The position numbers and the translations under genes are program-made. From Nereocystis luetkeana (lineage: Eukaryota; Sar; Phaeophyceae; Laminariales; Laminariaceae), in NCBI GenBank assembly GCA_031213475.1, contig JARUPZ010000002.1, positions 7,984,830 through 8,048,829 on the forward strand: a stretch of 64,000 bases of DNA, read 5' to 3'. Of the stretch, positions 48,401 to 59,487 are shown one piece after another; the first letter of the stretch is position 1, and every line of letters starts with the position of its first letter. The notes under the pieces were generated by a model that ran no database searches, was not told the origin of the DNA, and was given only the letters and a program-made list of their open reading frames with translations.

Positions 48401-48921
48401 ACAATACCCATCAACAATATCAGGCATCAAAAAATATAAATACACCAGCCGAAATTCGAAGCCCAGCTCAACCGCCCGCTGGTGACAGAATACCCACCAT
48501 AAAGAATACCAGGCAACAAAGGTCGTTTGGTCTTGGTGCTTGTTTTTTTTATTCGGCGATGTTACGACTCGCGGCCTGCCGGTGTTCGATGCAAAAGCAA
48601 CCGCGTCTCTAACCGCTATATGCGAGACAACCATGGGTCAAGCTTTGTGTTGGTACTTGTTTTGTTTTGGCGACGATGCTGACTGCCAATTACCAGGTAT
48701 ACAGTAGTATGCTGTACAATGAAATTGTTCGCTATTGTGATTGGTCACCCTTCGTTTCCGTTCCGTTACCAACGCCGGATTTGCAGGAAGTAAAAGAGAT
48801 CGAGAAGGTCATGGATCGCGACTTTTACATGACTGCTCAGGAAGCCATGGACTTCGGTGTAGTGGATAAGATTATCACCAAACGTCCAAAAGAGGGCGAA
48901 GGCTCAGGAATCGTAGAGTAA
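42485..48921 (+). CDS. clpP: ATP-dependent Clp protease proteolytic subunit (ClpP)
   Basis: Predicted as five exons: 42485-42709, 43063-43181, 45201-45360, 45837-45959 and 48787-48921 (762 bases, 253 residues). Each join keeps phase and reproduces the ClpP order: [42 protein letters not shown] with the catalytic Ser147, HQPSGG with His172, and [12 protein letters not shown] with the acidic residue (Asp219 or Asp221). ClpP forms the 14-subunit proteolytic chamber used with ClpX/ClpC-type ATPases. The first 45 residues are Arg/Ser-rich with few acids and contain RRRRAYSS, a mitochondrial-presequence pattern; a second in-frame Met lies at 42500. Introns are 353, 2019, 476 and 2827 bp. The third has a GC donor (AAG before GCGAGC). 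No active-site residue is missing. The gene is nuclear, unlike plastid-encoded clpP copies. Confidence 0.93.
43182..45200. other. clpP intron 2, nothing recognised
   Basis: The 2019 bp intron has ORFs up to 182 codons on both strands, but none has a domain or forms a phase-compatible exon. The segment near 43495-43620 (GGGGCCTGTTTGGTGG, then two GATTTTATCA-like words in opposite orientation) may be a MITE remnant. Confidence 0.4.
46795..47015. repeat. Minisatellite of 33-42 bp units
   Basis: Units such as CGGGTGGGATCTGTATGATC followed by TGCACGTGTTG repeat about six times with length variants of 33-42 bp inside clpP intron 4. The frame stays open ([10 protein letters not shown]-like) only because 33 is divisible by three. 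Confidence 0.8.
47575..47830 (+). mobile_element. tRNA-derived SINE-like element
   Basis: The A-box-like TGGCTTGGTAGGTGG and B-box arm GTGGGTTCAAGTCTCAC are followed by a (A)10 bridge, ATTCGATGAAAATCGACG, GCGACAAAA, AAGGCACGTATCG and TGTGACC, the same order as the 33895 copy. It lies in clpP intron 4. Confidence 0.65.
48350..48520 (-). repeat. Tandem pair of tRNA-like (B-box) units
   Basis: Two copies of about 90 bp begin CACCAGCCGARATTCGAAGC and continue CAGCTCAACCGCCC. In reverse complement each gives GGCTTCGAAT, a polymerase III B-box-like word. A further A-box-like word (TAGCGGTTAGAGACGCGG) lies on the minus strand near 48610. They are probably SINE heads, not functional tRNAs. Confidence 0.5.
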
Positions 48922-48981
48922 AAGAACCGCTTTTCACGTGGGTTAGTTTTTCGTTTTGAAGTGACCTCACGGACCGCGAGC

Positions 48982-49335
48982 TTACTTTTTCGCAGAAAGG
49001 GTTGCCCCAAACGCCATGGTCGTTGATTGAGCGCCTCCTAGCCGGTGAAGCAAAGGGGCATCTACTTCAGAGGAACAGCTCGGACGCTCAACTGCACGAA
49101 GCGCTAGCTGAAAGGCGCTGGAAAGGCAGCGTTGTATATGCAGGCAAAAGTTGGTATGCATACTTGTAGCGGGGCGTGCCGGTACGCGAGCCGATACTTG
49201 CGCACACGGCGAAGCTTCCCTGGGGGAGGAAGCCGTCGCTGGATTCCCGTCGAATAATAACTTCATGATCAGCTTGAGGATTTGATTGCCCACACGCATC
49301 TCGCGACAGCGATCCAGAAGGAACGGTGCGTTCAT
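48982..49335 (-). CDS. Small hypothetical protein (uncertain)
   Basis: A 117-codon minus-strand frame starts at ATG 49335 (MNAPFLLDRCREMRVGNQIL, then KLIMKLLFDGNP) and ends about 60 bp beyond the clpP stop, convergent with clpP. The first 30 residues look like an amphipathic helix; the rest is Ser/Ala-rich. I recognise no family. It could also be part of the clpP 3' untranslated region read backwards. Confidence 0.3.
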   Translation of the reverse strand: MNAPFLLDRCREMRVGNQILKLIMKLLFDGNPATASSPREASPCAQVSARVPARPATSMHTNFCLHIQRCLSSAFQLALRAVERPSCSSEVDAPLLHRLGGAQSTTMAFGATLSAKK

Positions 49336-50232
49336 TTTTTGTCATTTTCCTTTAGTTTTGGCGACAGCTGCCGAGATTCAGTAAACTCCACTTGATTTTT
49401 CATTACCCGGATAACAGCGTCAATGTTTGCACTCGCGAAAAAGTCCAATGCCGAGCTGTGTCATGAAAAAAATTTACTTCAATTAATAGACAATCTCTCA
49501 CTCCATCGTGCTTGCGAGGAAAACATATAATGGGTGTTTTCGACTGCGTGTCCAACGTTACGCGAAAGTTTTGAGGTGGTGGCAATAAATTGCTTCACTT
49601 CCAAAGCAAAAGTAACATTTTGTGGTTTACTCAACCGCGGCCTGAGACGTCCGTGTCACGATCAGCGATGAGCGCAAAACAGTTGAAAATCGACGTACCA
49701 GATAAAACGACCGAGACGAGACGCAATCGTTGATTGTACGCAGCGGCAACGATCTAACATGTTCCATGCGCGGCGTATATCTACAACTACCGCGCGTACT
49801 ATGCATACAAAACTACAACCGAGGGCGCGCCGCGAGCCCAGCCCGCCAAACACATCTGCGCTCGAAACCACCCGCTGGACCTTCAAATAGGAAGGGGCGC
49901 CATTGGAGGGAGAGCAGCAAGCTCGAAGAAACAGCGAAAGCACCATCTAAAGAACGACATGCGACAGCTGAAAGAAAGACGCGCGCACCCTTATCTTCTG
50001 TCAAGCATCAAACAAACAGGAAACAATCTATGGACATATTGCAACACAGGCATACAGCTACTTGAGGGCGTCAGAGATAAATCCTTGCGAGTATGTAGAA
50101 AAAGCGAAGAGGAACAAAAAAAAGCGACAGCGCACGCCGCCCTCTTGCTGAAAAAAAAGCCCCGCCAGGGCACCCCCTTGCAACAACACGCCCAAAAGAA
50201 ACAGCACACGGCAACCGACAACATCTTCTGCA
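49336..50232. other. Intergenic, nothing recognised
   Basis: AT-rich then GC-richer DNA between the small ORF and the end of the left tubulin gene, with no supported gene. The tubulin 3' untranslated region should occupy the right end. Confidence 0.45.
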
Positions 50233-53200
50233 TTACATCATCCCGTCGTCGAGCTCCTCGTCCTCGTCGAACTCTCCCTCCTCCTCCGCCGTGGCGTCCT
50301 GGTACTGCTGGTACTCGGACACGAGGTCGTTCATGTTGGACTCGGCCTCGGTGAACTCCATCTCGTCCATGCCCTCGCCTGTGTACCAGTGGAGGAAGGC
50401 CTTTCGCCGGAACATGGCGGTGAACTGCTCCGCCACGCGCTTCCACACTTCCTGGATGGCCGTGGTGTTGCCCACGAAGGTGGTGGACATCTTGAGCCCC
50501 TTGGGCGGGATGTCGCAGATGGATGCCTTGACGTTGTTGGGGATCCACTCCACGAAGTACGACGAGTTCTTGTTCACCACGTTCAGCATCTGGGACGAAA
50601 CGGGGATTTGGCAGGGTGGGAGTGGGGTGCAAAAACGCGAGTTCGTGGAAGCGATACGATGTCAGTCAGCTACAGCCAGAGTACACCTGGATGGTCTTTC
50701 CAAGACGTTTTGGCCACGTATCTATCGATGCCTGCGCCGTGGCGAGAGTCGTCATATGAGTACGGATATGTTTTCTACGCACACAGCGAACGCAGCACCA
50801 TTTGATACAATATTATATTGCGCCCACAGGCTCAAATTTGGTCACGAGAGACAGGGAGGGTCCTACACACTGACTTCAGTACCAGGTATAAAACATGTTC
50901 AGCTCTCATGTTTCGAGCAAAAAGTTCGAGCAAATATTACGGCGAAACATGCACGTCCAGGAGTATCGCGTTCAAACATGACTTTATACTCATGGCGCAG
51001 CGTACGTCTTCCACAAAGGTAAAATTCCATGCACCTCAATCCAACATACAAAAAGGTTCTACTGCTGTAAGTACGGTGTCTCACCTGCTCGTCAACCTCC
51101 TTCGTAGACATGCGCCCGCGGAACATCACGGCGCACGTCAGGTACCGCCCGTGGCGAGGGTCGGCCGCACACATCATGTTCTTAGAGTCAAAGCACTGCT
51201 GGGTCAGCTCCGGCACCGTGAGCGCACGGTACTGCTGCGAGCCGCGGCTGGTCAGGGGCGCAAAGCCGATCATGAAGAAGTGGAGGCGAGGGAACGGCAC
51301 CATGTTCACGGCAAGCTTGCGGAGGTCGCAGTTGAGCTGGCCGGGGAACCGCAGAGAGCAAGTCGTACCGCAGATGGCCGCCGACACGAGGTGGTTCAGG
51401 TCGCCGTAGGTGGGCGTGGTGAGCTTGAGGGTACGGAAACAGATGTCGTACAGCGCCTCGTTGTCGAGCGTGAAGCACTGGTCGGCGTTTTCCACAAGCT
51501 GGTGCACAGACAGAGTGGCGTTGTACGGCTCCACCACAGTGTCGGACACCTTCGGGGAAGGGATGACCGAGTACGTCGACATGACGCGGTCCGGGTACTC
51601 CTCGCGAATCTTGGAGATGAGCAGGGTGCCCATCCCCGCGCCCGTCCCGCCGCCCATGGAGTGGGTCATCTGGAAGCCCTGGAGCGCGTCGCACGACTCG
51701 GCCTCCTTACGCACGACATCGAGCACGGAGTCGATGAGTTCGGCGCCTTCTGTGTAGTGACCCTTGGCCCAGTTGTTTCCGGCGCCGGTCTGTCCGAAGA
51801 CGAAGTTGTCCGGGCGGAAGAGCTGGCCGAACGGCCCTGCTCGCACGGAGTCCATGGTTCCCGGCTCAAGGTCCATGAGGATGGCGCGCGGCACATAGCG
51901 GCCGCCGGTGGCCTCGTTGAAGTAGCAGTTGATGCGCTCCAGCTGTAGGTCTGAGTCGCCGTGGTATGCGCCCGTGGGGTCAATGCCGTGCTCATCGGAA
52001 ATCACCTCCCAGAACTTAGATCCGATCTGCGGCGCATTACGCGAAGAGCCCGTCGGGGGAGGAGGGTCGAGAGCGAGAAAAATGATCAGAATATCGAATG
52101 CGGTTTCATCATCGAGCGAACGGGGATGACGCAGCAGCGAGGTATCAAAAGCCTTACGCGGTCTATACATCAGCGAGCGGCAGAACAGTAAGCAGCACAC
52201 GGGTCGAGAAGGTAGTAAAGACTGGATCCGAGGCAGGCCAGGGCTCTGAAACCTGGAGGTCGTGGCCAGTGGCCATTGGCTGCAGTTGACAGCCGTTTGA
52301 ATTCGGGAATACGTGTGGTAGACTTGGTACAATCACGCAAGCCACCACCAGTAAAAAAATCGACAGCTCAGTACTGCTGCTGTAGGGGTCTTCCCGGAAA
52401 AAAGAGGCCGCCCACACTCCCTCCCGAGCGACAAGCAGCAATGTTTTCAGAGTCCCCGCAGCAGCAAGGGGGAGACGTTGACGCTTACAACGCACAGAAG
52501 CGGCGATCCATGCAAACCACAGCTCAGGAAAGATATGATACTCGTATGAGCACGAGTACGAGGTATTAGTAATATAGTAGTACTCGTTGGGAGAGTTGTG
52601 CTCGAAAAATTTTAAAAAATGACGAAAAACTGCTGTGTTGAAATAAAAAACATTCGAATTCCTCAAGAATCGCCGACACCGACACGTCGATACCATGTTT
52701 TAGACTGCTGTTTTGCACTGGACTTGCTGGGCAGCGCCTTGCGAGCGCTCAGCGTGCGGACAGCACAAAACCGCGGACGACGGAAGGAGGGTGGCTCTAG
52801 GGCGTGCAATATGAAGGCGGATCCAGAAGCTGCGACAAGATCCGCCAAGGGCGCGGATCGAAAACGACTCCGTTCGCCGACGCGTGGGGTCAAGGGCACC
52901 TCGATGCTGCCCATATGCTCGATTGGCCCGCCAAAAAAAACGCGACAAACCAAGACTAGCAGTGGACGCTCCAAACAGAGGGAAACTCTTTAGGGCCCGA
53001 ACAGCAAGCCAAAGCTTCGTACACTTCATGGAATGAGCGGGTGCAGGTTGCGTGGGGGGCTTCCCTCGGCCGCGGATCCAACCCGCGAGAACCGCAAACG
53101 ATACAGGCTTTGCACTTTTCAACGCGTGTACCTGGTAGGTCCTCTTTCCGCATACCTAGTACCTGGTATATTGCAACGGCCGGAATTCGTATTTCAATCG

Positions 53201-53488
53201 TGTTGCCATCGACGCGATGGGCTGCACAAAGTTTTCGAGGGCGTGCACACGGTATCCTCCACACGTTGCGAGCCGCATCTCTTTCGCGGACGGCCGCTGG
53301 CGCGGCTACCCTTGCAACAAAGGCGTTGCGTTTTGGAGGGAGGAACGGCTTTTCCTTATTGCTTGATTTGAGCTTTGCGTTTTTTCCGAAAAACAGCATT
53401 GCCGGTAGAGAGAACAACTGCAGCGGCGAGGATCGAATCGTACCTGGTTACCACACTGCCCCGCCTGAACGTGCACGATCTCCCTCAT
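50233..53488 (-). CDS. TUBB: Beta-tubulin (left copy)
   Basis: Three minus-strand exons, 53488-53444, 52026-51085 and 50589-50233, encode 447 residues, the usual beta-tubulin length. Introns are 1417 bp and 495 bp, both phase 0 with GT-AG ends. The protein starts [15 protein letters not shown] (the MREI tetrapeptide of tubulin autoregulation) and has the GTP-binding loop MGGGTGAG (139-146) and an acidic tail ending [11 protein letters not shown]. Tubulin beta pairs with alpha in microtubules. Residues equivalent to the fungal benzimidazole positions are Tyr167, Gln198 and Phe200. It differs from the right copy at residue 7 (Val versus Ile), 201 (Thr versus Met) and the last residues. The first splice donor lies in a TACCTGGTT context. 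Confidence 0.97.
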
Positions 53489-53821
53489 GGTGCTTAGCGT
53501 TGGTGAAGGAGAGGGCTGCAAGGTGTAAGGGACGAGGAGATGGGGGAAACCTTCTTGCTGTGCTGTGTGAGATGAGACCTGACGAGTGAGACTGGGAACG
53601 GCCTCATGGAAACCCTTTGGCATGTTTTGTAACCGTTTCCCGCAAGTATTACGGTTACAGGAGAGTACGAGTACGACTTTGATTTACGAGCCAGATGTAT
53701 AGCAGTCGACCTTCCCACAAGCCGAGTTGCCGCACACGCTGTCACTCCGCCACGCGACCACTCCAGCACGCGTACCGCAGACGTCCTCCTTCTCCATCTT
53801 TCGTTCACCGCACCGTACATC
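53489..53821. promoter_or_regulatory. Bidirectional upstream region of the tubulin pair
   Basis: Only 333 bp separate the two start codons, so both promoters and 5' untranslated regions lie here. Near the centre is a perfect 9 bp inverted repeat, TGTAACCGT (53628-53636) and ACGGTTACA (53651-53659). The CCGTT/AACGG core resembles the plant MSA element bound by three-repeat MYB factors at G2/M; that link is an inference. No TATA box is obvious. Confidence 0.6.
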
Positions 53822-56465
53822 ATGAGGGAGATTGTTCACATCCAGGCGGGGCAGTGCGGCAACCAGGTACGTCGTCGGCTGTCGCTGCCATGCGACTTTG
53901 TGACACGCGAACATGCGGTACATGTGCACCTCATGTGTGCACTTTTATACCATTCCCGTGGTTCCCGTAACACGCTGGGCTGCCTTGCAATGACTTGCAT
54001 GGCAACGTCGCAAAGGCACGACCAACCAGCTTGGGCTCGGGTGCCGCTACCCCGAAGAGCAGCGCTCTTGCCACCTCTTGGGGGGGGCTGCGAAAGACGA
54101 CTGCGAGGAGAGCAGGTTCCCCAAAGCCAAATCCCTCGTTTACAAGACAATGCGAATACAGCACATGAACCGGAACCATCGGCCTTCGTTGCAATCTCCG
54201 AATCTAAAACACCACGGGGTGCAAAGAGCTGTCGTCCCCCGCCACAGCTGTCATCTCGCAGGGCGCATCGAACAAAAGCAGAAAGTGAGTGCGGACGAGA
54301 GCACGCAACACTGCCGATGCAAGACAAGGGAGCTCACGCTGGGCTCACAACATGACAACATGAGCCTCCACGGTTACGTCGTCCTTCAACTACACAGCGA
54401 AAGAGCCAAACAAAGCTCTGTACACATGTCCCATCCCTGGTGACCCCGAGCATCTCGTGCGTGCGAGTATCACCGGAAGAGAACGGCACCCCTTTGACGA
54501 CCCGTCTGAGCCCGAACTCTTGACCGCTTGTCCTCTTCTGTGCGGCTTGAGAATGTTGTACTCTGAACACTGCTGACTGCTACTCGCACGACTTTCACTC
54601 CACTTTCCAGTATTTTGCGGTGTATATCTAACACAGCATTTCCTGACTGGTTTCATGTAACCGCGCCGCAGATCGGATCCAAGTTCTGGGAGGTGATCTC
54701 CGATGAGCACGGCATTGACCCCACGGGCGCATACCACGGCGACTCAGACCTACAGCTGGAGCGCATCAACTGCTACTTCAACGAGGCCACCGGCGGCCGC
54801 TATGTGCCGCGCGCCATCCTCATGGACCTCGAGCCGGGAACCATGGACTCCGTGCGAGCAGGGCCTTTCGGCCAGCTCTTCCGCCCGGACAACTTCGTCT
54901 TCGGACAGACCGGCGCCGGAAACAACTGGGCCAAGGGTCACTACACAGAAGGCGCCGAACTCATCGACTCCGTGCTCGATGTCGTGCGTAAGGAGGCCGA
55001 GTCGTGCGACGCGCTCCAGGGCTTCCAGATGACCCACTCCATGGGCGGCGGGACGGGCGCGGGGATGGGCACCCTGCTCATCTCCAAGATTCGCGAGGAG
55101 TACCCGGACCGCGTCATGTCGACGTACTCGGTCATCCCTTCCCCGAAGGTGTCCGACACTGTGGTGGAGCCGTACAACGCCACTCTGTCTGTGCACCAGC
55201 TTGTGGAAAACGCCGACCAGTGCTTCATGCTCGACAACGAGGCGCTGTACGACATCTGTTTCCGTACCCTCAAGCTCACCACGCCCACCTACGGCGACCT
55301 GAACCACCTCGTGTCGGCGGCCATCTGCGGTACGACTTGCTCTCTGCGGTTCCCCGGCCAGCTCAACTGCGACCTCCGCAAGCTCGCCGTGAACATGGTG
55401 CCGTTCCCTCGCCTCCACTTCTTCATGATCGGCTTCGCGCCCCTGACCAGCCGCGGCTCGCAGCAGTACCGTGCGCTCACGGTGCCGGAGCTGACCCAGC
55501 AGTGCTTTGACTCTAAGAACATGATGTGTGCGGCCGACCCTCGCCACGGGCGGTACCTGACGTGCGCCGTGATGTTCCGCGGGCGCATGTCTACGAAGGA
55601 GGTTGACGAGCAGGTGAGACACCGTATTTACAGCAGGAGAACCTTTTTGTATGTTGGGTTGAGGTGCATGGAATTTTACCTTTGTGGAAGACGTACGCTG
55701 CGCCATGAGTATAAAGTCATGTTTGAACGCGATACTGCTGGACGTGCATGTTTCACCGTAATATTTGCTCGAACTTTTTGCTCGAAACATGAGAGCTGAA
55801 CATGTTTTATACCTGGTACTGAAGTCAGTGTGTAGGACCCTCCCTGTCTCTCGTGACCAAATTTGAGCCTGTGGGCGCAATATAAGATTGTATCAAATGG
55901 TGCTGCGTTCGCTGTGTGCGTAGAAAACATATCCGTACTCATATGACGACTCTCGCCACGGCGCAGGCATCGATAGATACGTGGCCAAAACGTCTTGGAA
56001 AGACAATCCAGGTGTACTCTGGCTGTATCTGACTGACATCGTATCGCTTCCACGAACTCGCGTTTTTGCACCCCACTCCCACCCTGCCAAATCCCCGTTT
56101 CGTCCCAGATGCTGAACGTGGTGAACAAGAACTCGTCGTACTTCGTGGAGTGGATCCCCAACAACGTCAAGGCGTCCATCTGCGACATCCCGCCCAAGGG
56201 GCTCAAGATGTCCACCACCTTCGTGGGCAACACCACGGCCATCCAGGAAGTGTGGAAGCGCGTGGCGGAGCAGTTCACCGCCATGTTCCGGCGAAAGGCC
56301 TTCCTCCACTGGTACACAGGCGAGGGCATGGACGAGATGGAGTTCACCGAGGCCGAGTCCAACATGAACGACCTCGTGTCCGAGTACCAGCAGTACCAGG
56401 ACGCCACGGCGGAGGAGGAGGGAGAGTTCGACGAGGACGAGGAACTCGACGACGCCATGGGATAG
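53822..56465 (+). CDS. TUBB: Beta-tubulin (right copy)
   Basis: Three exons, 53822-53866, 54672-55613 and 56109-56465, encode 447 residues. Introns are 805 and 495 bp, phase 0, GT-AG. The N-terminus is [15 protein letters not shown], and the nucleotide-binding loop and acidic tail are as in the left copy, ending [11 protein letters not shown]. Exons 2 and 3 and intron 2 are almost identical to the left copy; exon 1 has six differences in 45 bases and intron 1 is unrelated in length and sequence. The genes are divergently transcribed from a common 333 bp region and probably co-expressed. Both copies look intact. Confidence 0.97.
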
Positions 56466-59400
56466 GCGGCAGTAGGACGCCGGTCTCAATAGTAGATTTT
56501 ACAGTCTGCTCTTTTTCGCTGAAGATCGATGCTTGCCCGAGGCTCTTTTTTATAGACCACACAAGGCGGCCAGAGCTCTAGAGCTATTGCTGTTGTGCGC
56601 GTGTTTTTTTTCTTTCTTTCCCCGGTCGCGCACGGTGTGGCGCGTTATGTACCTATACGAGTCCAAAGAGCTTCAATCAAAAGTGTAAATATTTCAGTAG
56701 AGGGGGATCAGCGGACGTTGTGTCCAGCGCTCAGCGGATGTTTTCAGGACCTTCATCTATTTACGATCGTATGGGTTAGGCGAGCGGCTGAGGAGGAATG
56801 AGTCGCGCTTGCCCCATGCGCGAAGAGTGGGTAGACTTTGTATCGGTTTCTGCATCGGGGCCTGGGGGGTGATCGAAAATATTAATTTCGGCATCGGGAC
56901 GACATAATCTATGGCCACCCATCGCTGCCTTCGATCGACTATTAAACCTCAAGGACCGATTTTGACCATGTGGAGCCGATCAATGCTGCGAAGAGTTTTG
57001 GGAGACCCCATTTTCGCTTCTCTGTCATGTTGTGGTTCCCGCTGCCGGCTCGGTAGGCCGCTACGTACGTGTTCGTCCGTATCCGAGACGACGTGAGGAG
57101 AATTGGACCAAGAAATGAAAAAAAACGTCTTCGTCACACGATGTATTTATTCTACCGGAGGACGGCGGAGGCTTTCCTTCTCGCTGTCGAGCTTGCGATT
57201 TGTTTTCACTCTCTACCTCTACCTTTTCTCTCCCGCTCGCTCGCTCTCTACATGTTCCACCGCGCCTAGTGCGACGAATGACAACGTGCCTTCGTGAACA
57301 CCGGTCAGGCGCCGCCAAAATGTAGATCTTGAACGACGTGCGCTGTGCTGTGTCGTACCGTCGCTTCCGAATGCTGCCACCAATCCTCCATGAAATCAGG
57401 CTGACTGCGCGATCGAGACAAAAAGACAAACGGCACAAAGCGACAACCCATGCTGACCGCACCCACGCGAACCAATTATAACTGGCGCAACAACACGTAT
57501 ACGTATGGCTCTCAAAAGCAGCGAAATACAAAAGTACAAAAAAACATATCAAAACATAATTCCAACGAAATTGCTTGAGTAGGGCAGCACAACAAAGGCT
57601 GCAGTCGTGGTTGACTAGCGAGCCGGCTCGAACGCGTTTTTCCCTTTAGAATCCTTCTGAACAAATATGATGGTTTCGTCATTCGGCGCACAGAGGAGAA
57701 AGAGAGTTGGACGACAATTCGATTGTCGCCCTCGACCACCCGGTCAACAAGATGACAAAGACGTCTACAATCACCCGCCCACCACCTCCTTCGCCTTTTC
57801 TCTCGTCTCAGAAAACGCTGAGCAAAAAAGCACGCCTCTTGATAGCTCACGATGCCATCACACCGTCTTCCGCTTTCATTCAGTGCTCGAGTGCGCCGCA
57901 CTACGATCATACCGCTACGTATAACTTCGTACTCTACTACTACTGCAAAACATCAAATCACTACAGTACCTACAGCACCAAGGGACGCAACACTCGGGAA
58001 ACTTGCAGCACCGGGAAACTTGCGATCAAACTTATTTTAAGTTTAGTCATGCCTTCTCACAGCAGACGGCAGCACAGCTCTACAGCACCACATCGCACCT
58101 CACGGAAAGAGGGAAAATCACAAAAGGGACCGGGCACCACGTGCTGGACATCTACATACTTGTAACACAACTGTAACACAACTTCACTCCAGGCCGAGGG
58201 GCTGGCCGGCTACCAAAAAACCCATCTAGCACACAACACAAAAGTTCCCCCTTCGCCTTTTTTTCGGGGGGGGGGGGCGGGAGGGGGGGGGGCGCAATCG
58301 GAGAACACAACACAAGTCGACCTCTACAGCTTTTTGGGGGGGGGGGCGGGGGCAACCGGAGCAACAGCTGAAATCATGCCGTCACTTTTAGCGCAGCCGC
58401 ATTGGAAGCCTAAGCAATGCATGGGTACGATGAATCCGTCCCGACCGCCCGTCTCTCATCTTGGTCTCCGGCGCCGACGACATACCCGCTACGGCGTAAG
58501 CAATGCAAACCTGAAACGCGCCGCAGATCTACGAACGTTTGGTGAAGAAACACAGCAGTGTGGACGGGTGTTCCAGTGGCTGCGCGGCGTAATCATAAAA
58601 AAACGGTGGTGAAAGGGGGGGGGGGGGGGGAGGGGGGTCGCGCATGGCCAAACCCAATTCAACCGCCGCGGGCGCTTGCTTGCTCCACTGACCTCATCGC
58701 AGAGCGTCGAAATGTGCGTTAAGCGAGGCTTGCGGATACCACCAGAACCGCTGTTAGAAACCTTTGAACATCGCGGGGGGGGCGAGGGAATCCACCTATT
58801 TTTACCTACCCGGGAGTATATATATATTTTAAACAGAGCGCAACCTCCGGCGATGCTGCGAGGAGCAACAGAACAGACGCGCCAAACGCGCAAAAATATC
58901 GCCGTACATACGAGCCATCCGCGGAGGCATGCCCGCAGGTGCAAGAAGGCTGAACGTGAAACATCACACAACAACAACACAAACACACGCTCAACGGCCA
59001 AAACACACCAAAACAGAAATGAGGCACTAAAACGAATCTTAAGGAATAAAAAAGTCATTTTAAAAGAAACAACTACGAGTACGTTCCTAATATGGGTCGA
59101 CGATTTGAACCGAAGCAAGATACAGGGGAACTTAAAGCTTAATATAAACAAGCAACATCTAAAAAAACAAAACTACGAGTACGTACGGGCACCTACGGGT
59201 AAGAACCAAAACGCGATGCCACAGCAAGAAAAAAACGCGGAACACAAGCTCAAAAAAAAAAAAACTATAACAACAACAACAATGTTGAAAAAAAAACAAG
59301 CACGGACGGGCGGACGGACAGACGACCGCAGGGACACACACAAAAAAACACCCTCCCACACACATGGCGCGCGGGGGGGGGGGGGGGGATCACGCACAAA

Positions 59401-59487
59401 AGACGCACAAACGGACGCCTTGAACCTTTGCGCGCCGCTTTCGCCCTTATCCCCCCACAGGCACCAATCAACCAATCAACCAGTTAA
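56466..59487. other. Intergenic, 3 kb with G-runs and A-rich tracts, no supported gene
   Basis: This contains the tubulin 3' flank, poly-G runs at 58265-58292, 58336-58347 and 58616-58630, and an A-rich tract from 58980 to 59400. The largest frame (58676-59680, +) is Lys/Thr/Pro low complexity. The minus frame 58489-59151 has hydrophobic segments but no splice or domain support. Confidence 0.45.

Noticed and set aside
50818-51948. 376-codon ORF antisense to beta-tubulin (mirrored at 54750-55880)
   Set aside because: A shadow of GC-rich tubulin exon 2; it is rich in His and Arg and has no family features.
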